NCBI GenBank assembly: GCA_038211505.1
Contig: JBBQVO010000120.1
Span: 1-10,011 of the forward strand
Direction of reading: 5' to 3'
DNA: 10,011 nucleotides
DNA from: JBBQVO01 sp038211505
Lineage (GTDB): Bacteria > Chloroflexota > Dehalococcoidia > DSTF01 > JACRBR01
The position numbers and the translations under genes are program-made. Below are positions 1 through 5,824 of the stretch, one piece after another. Numbering within the stretch: the stretch's first letter is position 1; every line of letters begins with the position of its first letter. Under the pieces are notes generated by a model, which saw nothing but the letters and a program-made list of their open reading frames with translations, made no database searches and was not told the DNA's origin.

Positions 1-31
1 GGATCGACGGCGCCAGCTTGATCGCGTTCAT
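1..31 (-). CDS. rpe: Ribulose-phosphate 3-epimerase, N-terminal fragment (probable)
   Basis: An ATG at 29-31 on the minus strand overlaps the argH stop codon in an ATGA arrangement and opens a frame that runs off the window. Ten codons are visible and read MNAIKLAPSI; the next codon begins with C, which would allow the Leu expected there. Rpe proteins typically begin with a short stretch of the form M-x-x-I-K-I-A-P-S-I-L-S-A-D-F, the first beta strand of the TIM barrel, so the match is good for its length. Rpe interconverts ribulose-5-phosphate and xylulose-5-phosphate in the cytosolic pentose phosphate or Calvin pathways. The 4-bp overlap suggests translation coupled to argH. The identification rests on ten residues only; another protein starting this way cannot be excluded. 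Confidence 0.55.
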   Translation of the reverse strand, partial: MNAIKLAPSI

Positions 32-1482
32 CGCTGCGCTTTCGTCGCGCGCGCCGGCTTCGCATCCGCGCCGACCAGCATCGCATTGACCCTCTTACGT
101 GCGCGACGCAGCGCCGCCGTCACCTGCTTCGGCGCCGTGCCGCCGGGCACGTCGCGCGAGCGCACGGACGACATCACGTCGATGCGGCGTGCATCTTCGT
201 CGAACAGCGGCGAGAAGCGGCGCATCTCGTCGAGCGTCAGGCGGTGTAGCTCCATGCCCCTATCTTCGGCATATCGCACGAGCTTGCCGACGGCTTCGTG
301 GGCATCGCGGAACGGGAGGCCTTTGCGGACAAGGTAGTCGGCGAGATCCGTGGCGAGCGAGTAATTTGCGACGGCGGCGATGCGCGCGCGCTTCGCGTCG
401 ATCTCGATGTGCGGGAGCATCGCGGCGAGCACTTCGAGCGTCGACGTGAGGATCTCTTCGGCTTCGAACAGGATCGGCTTGTCCTCTTGCAAATCGCGGT
501 TGTACGACAGCGGCAGGCCCTTGAGCATCGTCAGGATCGCCACAACGCTGCCGATGACGCGCCCGGTGCGGCCGCGCGCCAGCTCGGCGACGTCGGGATT
601 CTTCTTCTGCGGCATGATGCTCGACCCGGTGGCGAAGGCATCGGGCAGGCGGATGAAGGCGAACTCCGCGCTCGACCAGAGCACGAGCTCCTCCGCGAGC
701 CGCGATACGTGGACCATCGCCAGCGCGGCGGCGTTGAGGTAGTCGGCGGCGAAATCGCGATCGGATACGGCATCGATGCTATTCGCGGTGATACCGGCAA
801 AGTCGAGCTCGTCGGCGACCGAAGCGCGGTCGATCGGGTACGGAACGCCGGCGAGAGCGCCGCTGCCGAGCGGCAACTCATCGATCATCTGGAACGCGAA
901 CCCGAAGCGTTTGACGTCGCGCTCGAACATCTCGACGTACGCGAGCATGTGGTGCGCGAAGAGGATCGGCTGCGCGCGCTGCATGTGCGTGTAGCCCGGC
1001 ATCGTCACGTTCTTGTTGGCGTCGGCCAGATCAAGCAACGACGACTGCAGCACGATGAGCCGCGCCATCGCCACGCACGACGCTTGTCGGACGTACATGC
1101 GGAAGTCCGTCGCCACCTGATCGTTGCGCGATCGCGCAGTGTGCAGACGGCCGGCGACGGCGCCGATCTTCGCGCCGAGGCGCACCTCGACGTTCATGTG
1201 CACGTCTTCGAGCTCGGGACGCAGCGTGAAGTCGCCGCGCTCGTATTCGTCGAGGATCTCCTTGAGGCCGCGAACGATCTTGTCCGCGTCGGCTTTCGGG
1301 ATGATGCGCTGGCGGCCGAGCATGCGAGCGTGAGCGATCGACGCCAGCACGTCGTATCGCAGCAGCCGCTCGTCGGCATCAATCGACGATGTGTAGCTTT
1401 CGACGAGGGCGTCCGTCGCCGCGTCGAAGCGTCCGCCCCACGGCTTCGCGCCGTTCGTCGAAGGAGCGGAGGCATCGCTCAT
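28..1482 (-). CDS. argH: Argininosuccinate lyase
   Basis: This enzyme cleaves argininosuccinate to arginine and fumarate, the last step of arginine synthesis, as a cytosolic homotetramer of the fumarase/aspartase superfamily. The 484-residue product shows the three conserved regions of the superfamily in order: HTARSRNDQ at 114-122, GYTHMQRAQP at 163-172 with the conserved His at 166, and the signature GSSIMPQKKN at 286-295, whose flexible loop carries the catalytic Ser. The N-terminal KPWGGRF (residues 13-19) is also typical. Length is slightly above the usual 455-470 because of a short N-terminal lead and a basic Ala/Lys/Arg-rich tail. I chose the ATG at 1482 over a GTG at 1548 because it makes an ATGA overlap with the glycosyltransferase stop and the family homology begins just after it; the extra 22 residues would be low-complexity Arg/Ala/Gly. 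No Shine-Dalgarno precedes 1482, consistent with translational coupling. It is the sixth gene of the minus-strand run. Confidence in identity is very high. Confidence 0.97.
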   Translation of the reverse strand: MSDASAPSTNGAKPWGGRFDAATDALVESYTSSIDADERLLRYDVLASIAHARMLGRQRIIPKADADKIVRGLKEILDEYERGDFTLRPELEDVHMNVEVRLGAKIGAVAGRLHTARSRNDQVATDFRMYVRQASCVAMARLIVLQSSLLDLADANKNVTMPGYTHMQRAQPILFAHHMLAYVEMFERDVKRFGFAFQMIDELPLGSGALAGVPYPIDRASVADELDFAGITANSIDAVSDRDFAADYLNAAALAMVHVSRLAEELVLWSSAEFAFIRLPDAFATGSSIMPQKKNPDVAELARGRTGRVIGSVVAILTMLKGLPLSYNRDLQEDKPILFEAEEILTSTLEVLAAMLPHIEIDAKRARIAAVANYSLATDLADYLVRKGLPFRDAHEAVGKLVRYAEDRGMELHRLTLDEMRRFSPLFDEDARRIDVMSSVRSRDVPGGTAPKQVTAALRRARKRVNAMLVGADAKPARATKAQR

Positions 1483-3146
1483 GGGGGCGCCGGCTGCGTC
1501 TTTGCGAGCGCGTCGCTTGCCCCGTGGCGCACCAGCAGATTGAACCACTTGTCCTCCCGGACCTGCACGACGCGGCGGTCGTACTCCGCCGCGAGCCGCG
1601 GGTTGTTGAGCATGTCGACGACGGCCGGGATGAAGACGCGATTCAGGCCCGCGTAGTCCTCGCCCGTCAGCGGCCGCGGCGACAGATCGTCGAACAAGAT
1701 GATGATATCAGGCTGCTGATCGAGCACGTACGCGGAGTCGTATTTCTCGTGGCCAGCGGCGAAGTCGCCGATCTTGATGTCGCGGTGCGCGATATGCTCA
1801 TCGTTGATGCCGAGCATGTCGATCACGGGCAGCTGCGATTCGTAGCCGATGGCGCCGACCGGCACCGCGGCGATGGTCGTCGTGCCGGCGACGTTGCCGC
1901 GCAGCCAGCGGCCGATGTCGGCGCGATCGTCGACCGCGTGACGCTCGCCGGCGATGTTGAGCGCGTCGGTGACCGACGGATGCAACGTGAAGGCGATCGC
2001 GGCGGCGGCGAGGATCATCGCAGCGACGCCGAGCGATCGGCGATTGATGCGCGCGTCGTCGCGAAGCGATGCGATGATCGCGGCCGCGGACGCGACGACG
2101 ATCGCGTAGAACAGCGGCAACACGGGCGCGACGAAGCGGAAGAGCAGCAGCGAATCGCCGCCGACGTAGGCCGTGTACGCGAACCAGGCGACGACCAGCG
2201 CGGCGACGTACGCGCCGGCGGCATGTCGGAGCCGCGGGGTCACGAGCGCGAGCGGCACGAGCAGCAGCAGCCAGCCGCCGTACTGCGACGCGAACGAGAG
2301 CGCGTACTCCAGGCCCCGATTGTACTGATCGATGCCGGAGCCGACCTTGGCGTAGTAGGTGTTCGGGTAGAGCCAGCCATACGTCGCGTACCGCCACCAG
2401 AAGTACGGCACGAACACCGCGGCGAAGCCGGCCGCCCAGACGATGAGGCGCACCACGTCTCCGAGCACACCCATGCGCCGACCGCCACTGCGGGCGCGCG
2501 ATACGACGTCGGCGAGCTTGAAGACGCCCGAGACAGCGAACAGCAACACCCCGTCGGGGCGCGTCATCGCGACGAGCGCCCAGATCGCGCCGGAGATCGG
2601 TGGCGTCCCACGATCGCGCTCGCGGATGTGCAGCAGCACGGCGGCAAGCATCAGCGTCGCAAAGAGCGGCGCTTCGAGGCCGGCGGTCGCCCACAGCGAC
2701 CAGGCGCCGGACGCGGCGAGCAGCAACGCCGCCGCGAGTCCGGCATGTGGCGCGAGATCGTTGTCATCGACGAGGTCGCGCGCGAGCGCGTACGTGCCGG
2801 CGGCGGCGGTGATCGCGAGCCCAAAGCCGAGCCAGCGTCCGGAGACGACGATATCGGCGCAGAAGTCGTGCGCGCCGGCGAGGATCACGACCCAGAGAAA
2901 ATTGGTGTAGCCCTCGACGTGCGCGCCGGGGTTCCAGACGAGGCCGTCGCCGTCCGTGAGATTGCGGGCGTAGCGGTACGAGATGTAGGCGTCGTCGCTG
3001 GTGTAGCGGAAGTAGAAGTACTGAAGCAGCAAGATCGCCGCGGACGCGATGATCGCGGTCGCGGCGTATCGCCCCGTGGTCCGCGCAACGGGCAGCGCTG
3101 CGACGGAGATGCCGAGAACGCCCACGACGAGCCACGGAAAGTTCAT
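1479..3146 (-). CDS. GT-C fold polytopic glycosyltransferase, AftB-like
   Basis: A 555-residue integral membrane protein with about ten hydrophobic segments between residues 4 and 390, followed by a soluble C-terminal domain (about 391-555). After the second membrane segment comes the acidic DDAY motif (51-54), the catalytic Asp site of GT-C glycosyltransferases that use lipid-phosphate-linked sugars. It is followed by a conserved loop, SYRYARNLTDGDGLVWNPG (56-74) and VEGYTNFLW (77-85). This loop, the EAP at 158-160, RPDG at 196-199, the GGDSLLLFRF block (329-338) and the IDMLGINDEHIAH segment (442-454) match the family that includes mycobacterial AftB (beta-1,2-arabinofuranosyltransferase), found in many other phyla. 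The inferred role is adding a sugar to a cell-envelope glycan or lipid on the outer membrane face; donor and acceptor cannot be read from sequence. It starts 24 bp after the dual-OB gene with only a weak GGTGG upstream, and its stop overlaps argH by 4 bp. Nothing in it explains a link to arginine synthesis. Confidence 0.82.
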   Translation of the reverse strand: MNFPWLVVGVLGISVAALPVARTTGRYAATAIIASAAILLLQYFYFRYTSDDAYISYRYARNLTDGDGLVWNPGAHVEGYTNFLWVVILAGAHDFCADIVVSGRWLGFGLAITAAAGTYALARDLVDDNDLAPHAGLAAALLLAASGAWSLWATAGLEAPLFATLMLAAVLLHIRERDRGTPPISGAIWALVAMTRPDGVLLFAVSGVFKLADVVSRARSGGRRMGVLGDVVRLIVWAAGFAAVFVPYFWWRYATYGWLYPNTYYAKVGSGIDQYNRGLEYALSFASQYGGWLLLLVPLALVTPRLRHAAGAYVAALVVAWFAYTAYVGGDSLLLFRFVAPVLPLFYAIVVASAAAIIASLRDDARINRRSLGVAAMILAAAAIAFTLHPSVTDALNIAGERHAVDDRADIGRWLRGNVAGTTTIAAVPVGAIGYESQLPVIDMLGINDEHIAHRDIKIGDFAAGHEKYDSAYVLDQQPDIIILFDDLSPRPLTGEDYAGLNRVFIPAVVDMLNNPRLAAEYDRRVVQVREDKWFNLLVRHGASDALAKTQPAPP

Positions 3147-3170
3147 CGGCGCGCCACCGTCAGCACGCCG

Positions 3171-3836
3171 CTATTGTAATTGCCATTCGGGGCTGGCGCT
3201 CATGTGGAAGTTGTTGAGCTGCAGCCAGTGCAGCTCCTCATACGGCCGCCCCAGCCCGAAACACAGCAGCACCTCGCCGCCTACCGCCAACTGCTCCTGC
3301 GCCCATCGCACGCGCTCCGGCACCGGCGTACGCATATCGTCGGAGAACAGCCGCACGTCGGTGATCGGCAGATCGAGATCATCCTGCCATTGCAGCCGAA
3401 GCCGGCCTCCGGCGTTGATCCTCACGCGCACGGGGTCCGTCGTGCGAACGATGAGCAACGAGCAGCGACCTTTGCCCTTCGGGACGACGAGGTTCGTGCC
3501 CTGCTGTCGCAAGTCCTTGCCGATCGGTGAGAAGTCATCGACAGCGAGGCGACGTAGTCGCGCGATGAAGTCGGGTCCTGACGACGTCTCGACGGGACGA
3601 ATCGATGCGGGATCGAAGCGCACGTCTTCGACTTCGGGCCGCGATTGACGCGGCGACGTGCGTCCAATATCGATCACGCTACGGAGGTCAAGCGGCCCAC
3701 CGCGACTCGCGAGGAGACGAGCGCTAAGGGCAGATGCTGCGACCGGACGAACGCGGCGATCCTTGTCGACATCGATGCCGGCGACGCAGACGTGACCGTC
3801 CCGCATCCGCGTGAGATCGGTGATCAATACCTTCAT
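3171..3836 (-). CDS. Dual-OB-domain-like protein next to DUF488 genes
   Basis: A 221-residue soluble protein without signal peptide or membrane segment. It opens with MKVLITDLTRM and VCVAGID (17-22), then RPV at 30-32, a middle PEVEDVRFDP (67-76), and near the C-terminus LCFGLGRPYE (191-200) and HWLQLNNFH (203-211). This pattern matches, from memory, a family annotated as dual OB-containing domain, found beside DUF488 genes. Two beta-rich halves (about 1-75 and 115-215) are consistent with two OB-like barrels. OB folds usually bind nucleic acids or oligosaccharides, but no activity has been shown that I know of. The ATG follows the DUF488 stop by one base, with a GGAG ten bases upstream, so the genes are almost certainly co-translated. 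A hand count of the first 57 codons gives roughly 70% GC at third positions, lower than the flanking glycosyltransferase and HAD genes. Family assignment is fairly secure, function unknown. Confidence 0.72.
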   Translation of the reverse strand: MKVLITDLTRMRDGHVCVAGIDVDKDRRVRPVAASALSARLLASRGGPLDLRSVIDIGRTSPRQSRPEVEDVRFDPASIRPVETSSGPDFIARLRRLAVDDFSPIGKDLRQQGTNLVVPKGKGRCSLLIVRTTDPVRVRINAGGRLRLQWQDDLDLPITDVRLFSDDMRTPVPERVRWAQEQLAVGGEVLLCFGLGRPYEELHWLQLNNFHMSASPEWQLQ

Positions 3837-3837
3837 G

Positions 3838-4266
3838 CTACAGATGCTCCAGGCTCGCGCCCCACGCGCGCGAAAGCATTTCAGCGACCAGGCGGCGGTG
3901 ACAATGATCGGCCGAGGCCTCGCTGCAGAGCAACGCCGTCTTGAGCTTGTAGGATTGCGGGTTGAGAGCGCCCGGCAGGCTCCGCTCGATCATCAATGCG
4001 AGGAATCCTCGCTCGTAGGCGGCCCAGTCCTTGGTACTTCGGTACTGCTTTAGCAAATCGTCGTTCGGCGCGAGGCGGAGATCGTGCGCGTACGCTATCT
4101 CCGCGCCCGCCAGGAAGAACTCCAGATCGTCGCGCTTCGCGAATCCATCGAGTTGCGATGTGTTGCGTAGACGCACGTCGACGACGCGTTCGACACCGGC
4201 GCCGGTCAGCCGTTCAAAGAAGTGCTGCGCTGAGGTCCGCGTGAAGCCGATCGTCGCGAGTTCCAC
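3838..4266 (-). CDS. DUF488 family protein (second of tandem pair)
   Basis: A 142-residue soluble protein of the DUF488 family. Conserved blocks are TIGFT at 5-9, DVRLRN at 30-35, SQLDGFAKRDDLEFFL at 37-52, YERGFLALM (84-92), and the C-terminal LLCSE (112-116) followed by CHRRLVAE (122-129). The invariant Cys and His of the last two blocks are the best candidates for an active or metal site; the family function is not established. The start is GTG at 4266. An in-frame TGA lies four codons upstream, so no longer start exists, and AAGG sits six bases before the GTG. The conserved core begins at residue 5, so a later start is unlikely too. The gene therefore overlaps the upstream DUF488 gene by 61 bp in another frame. 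It belongs to a subgroup distinct from its neighbour (TIGFT rather than TIGHS), so the pair is not a recent duplication. Confidence 0.85.
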   Translation of the reverse strand: MELATIGFTRTSAQHFFERLTGAGVERVVDVRLRNTSQLDGFAKRDDLEFFLAGAEIAYAHDLRLAPNDDLLKQYRSTKDWAAYERGFLALMIERSLPGALNPQSYKLKTALLCSEASADHCHRRLVAEMLSRAWGASLEHL

Positions 4267-4784
4267 GTGATGCCTTGCTCAAACGGTCCCGACTGCACGG
4301 CGATCGACTCCTCCGGCATGCACAGCCCATCGCCCCGGATGTGCACGATTTTGGATCGCGGCCAGTCTTGAAGCGAGAGAGCGCGCGCCACGAGCAAGTG
4401 ACGATGACATCCGAGCGGACTCTCTTCGGAGCACATGAGCGCGATCCGTTGCTTGGTCGCCGCTCGCATCAACCGTCGCAGCCCGGCGCGAAACCGCTCA
4501 CTTTCGCTCCACTCGTAGTACAGCACATGACGTTCGGCGTCGTAGAACTGCGAGTTTGTCGGCCTACCGCCCAGCGAGTCACCCATGTACGCGTACCGAA
4601 ACCCGGCGCGCGTTAGAAGCGCCGCGAGCGGTCGGCGACTGAATTGCGGCGCGAAACGTGAGACGGGATGAGAGCGGACATCGACCACGACTTCAACGCG
4701 ATAGGGCATGAGCAGCGCTACGAAAGATTCGAAGGAAATGCTGGAGTGGCCGATCGTGAAGATGACCGGCGAACTGATATCCAT
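4206..4784 (-). CDS. DUF488 family protein (first of tandem pair)
   Basis: A 192-residue DUF488 protein of the TIGHS subgroup. Blocks in order: FTIGHSS (9-15), DVRSHPVSRFAPQF (35-48), YMGDSLGGRP (66-75), and LMCSEESPLGCHRHLL (116-131), which carries the conserved Cys, Glu, Cys and His. No signal peptide or membrane segment. The start is uncertain. The ATG at 4784 puts TIGHS at the usual distance from the N-terminus. An ATG at 4817 would add eleven residues and lie only 11 bp after the HAD stop, and one at 4862 would overlap the HAD gene. None has a strong Shine-Dalgarno. The last 20 residues or so (from about 171) are Arg/Ser-rich and encoded where the next gene already begins, so the tail may be non-conserved or reflect a frameshift. 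Third-position GC of the first 66 codons is about 70% by hand count. Function unknown; most likely acts with the adjacent DUF488 and dual-OB proteins. Confidence 0.83.
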   Translation of the reverse strand: MDISSPVIFTIGHSSISFESFVALLMPYRVEVVVDVRSHPVSRFAPQFSRRPLAALLTRAGFRYAYMGDSLGGRPTNSQFYDAERHVLYYEWSESERFRAGLRRLMRAATKQRIALMCSEESPLGCHRHLLVARALSLQDWPRSKIVHIRGDGLCMPEESIAVQSGPFEQGITWNSRRSASRGPQRSTSLNG

Positions 4785-4828
4785 ACACGCGCCCAGATCG
4801 ACAAGGCTCGCAAACATACGTTCTGATT

Positions 4829-5659
4829 CTACTCGAAAATAGGCAGTTCTGTCATCTCCCACAGCGTGTGGATCGTGTATTCGGGCGTGATGCTTTCGTC
4901 GTGTGCGTAGTCGCCGAGGGCGCGGCCGGTCTGTGCTCGCGTTGCAGGCAGATCGGGCGGCACTTCGCCTACCTGCTCTGCTTCGTGCTTCGGATCGGGT
5001 TTGAGGACGACGCGCCAGATCGCCATCATGCCGAGCGCCTGCGACGCCGCGACATCTGCGCGGAGCGAGTCGCCGACCATCACAGTCTCGTTCGCGGCGA
5101 TGTGCATCTCGTCGAGCACATGTTGAAAAATCTGAGCGTGCGGCTTCATGTAGCCGAGATCGCAGGAGACCGCGGTCGATTCGAAGTAGCGGTCAAGGCC
5201 AAGCTCGCGCATTTCCTCGATGAAGCGCGGGCCGCCGAAGACGCGGTTCGTGACACAGCCGAGTCGGTAGCCGTGATCGCGCAGCCAGTCGAGCGTGGCG
5301 AAGGCGTCGTCGAACATCGTCCGGCCGAGCGTCAGCCCGCCGAGATTCCAGGCGTCCCACAATTGCGCGCCCTGCTCGAGCGTCACGTTCAAGCCCATGC
5401 CGTTGGCGATGTCACGGACAACGGAGTTGAAGTCGGGGCTGATGCAGTCGCCCTCGTACGCGGCGCGGTCGGCGCGCTCGACGCCGAGACGGATCTCGCG
5501 GCCGAGGAAGCGCAACTCGCCGTCGAGCGGGATGCCCCACTCCTTCAGCACGCCGCCGATGCGGCTCATCGTTTGCGTGCGAATCTCCATCGCCGGCGGC
5601 AGCTTCGGGAAGTGCCAGAGCGTGTCGCCTAGATCGAACAGGACTGCCTTGATCGCCAT
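4829..5659 (-). CDS. HAD-superfamily hydrolase (subfamily IA type)
   Basis: A 276-residue cytosolic haloacid-dehalogenase-type phosphatase. Motif I is FDLGDTL (8-14) with nucleophile D9; motif II is the Thr of CVTN (T137); motif III is Lys172 in GYMKPHAQIF; motif IV is VGDSLRAD (195-202) with D197 and D202 as Mg ligands. An alpha-helical C1-type cap fits between about 18 and 115. The usual second Asp of motif I is Gly (D-L-G instead of D-L-D), a variant also found in active enzymes such as E. coli YihX. The C-terminal 50 residues, after 'WRVVLKPDP', are a polar extension lacking known motifs. Substrate cannot be predicted. The ATG at 5659 is preferred over a TTG at 5662 because a GGAGG lies six bases upstream of the ATG. 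It is the first gene of the minus-strand run. The DUF488 genes follow at 44 bp or less. Third-position GC of the first 50 codons is about 90%. Confidence 0.88.
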   Translation of the reverse strand: MAIKAVLFDLGDTLWHFPKLPPAMEIRTQTMSRIGGVLKEWGIPLDGELRFLGREIRLGVERADRAAYEGDCISPDFNSVVRDIANGMGLNVTLEQGAQLWDAWNLGGLTLGRTMFDDAFATLDWLRDHGYRLGCVTNRVFGGPRFIEEMRELGLDRYFESTAVSCDLGYMKPHAQIFQHVLDEMHIAANETVMVGDSLRADVAASQALGMMAIWRVVLKPDPKHEAEQVGEVPPDLPATRAQTGRALGDYAHDESITPEYTIHTLWEMTELPIFE

Positions 5660-5665
5660 CAATCG

Positions 5666-5670
5666 CCTCC
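5666..5670 (-). promoter_or_regulatory. Shine-Dalgarno site of the HAD gene
   Basis: On the minus strand this reads GGAGG, six bases before the ATG ending at 5659. It decides that ATG over the adjacent TTG at 5662, which would leave only three bases of spacing. Confidence 0.8.
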
Positions 5671-5812
5671 GCCGCGAGGATAGCGAGCGCGCGCGCGACG
5701 GGCCACCACCGCCGCCCGCGCGCCATAGACGCTAGCTCGGAGTGCGATCTATGATCGATCGAGCGGTTACGAATATGTTGCCATCTGCGCGACGAACGTG
5801 ACTGCTGCTGAA
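5671..5812. promoter_or_regulatory. Divergent intergenic promoter region
   Basis: This stretch separates the minus-strand HAD operon from the plus-strand flotillin-like gene and must hold promoters for both. For the plus direction I see TAGACG (5726-5731) and TATGAT (5750-5755) spaced by 18 bp, each four to five matches to the sigma-70-type consensus; that would leave a leader of about 60 bases. The -10 candidate sits inside a perfect 5-3-5 inverted repeat, CGATC-TAT-GATCG at 5745-5757, which could be an operator half-site pair or chance. No convincing minus-strand promoter is visible. The part nearest the HAD gene (5675-5722) is very GC-rich with alternating GC steps. Individual element calls are tentative. 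Confidence 0.4.
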
Positions 5813-5817
5813 AGGAG
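5813..5817 (+). promoter_or_regulatory. Shine-Dalgarno site of the flotillin-like gene
   Basis: AGGAG lies seven bases upstream of the ATG at 5825. It sets that start over an in-frame GTG at 5798, which would place the site inside the coding region and add nine polar residues in front of the membrane anchor. Confidence 0.8.
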
Positions 5818-5824
5818 AGCCGGA

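Noticed and set aside
298..1656. Long plus-strand open frame opposite argH
   Set aside because: Its translation is Arg/Asp/His-rich with no domain pattern and it lies antisense to the clearly conserved argH; long antisense frames are expected in high-GC DNA.
1389..3179. 596-codon plus-strand open frame opposite the glycosyltransferase
   Set aside because: Low-complexity Arg/Asp/Glu/Gly translation, antisense to a gene with strong family motifs and helices.
5798..5824. GTG start nine codons upstream for the flotillin-like gene
   Set aside because: The Shine-Dalgarno AGGAG lies within this stretch and serves the ATG at 5825.
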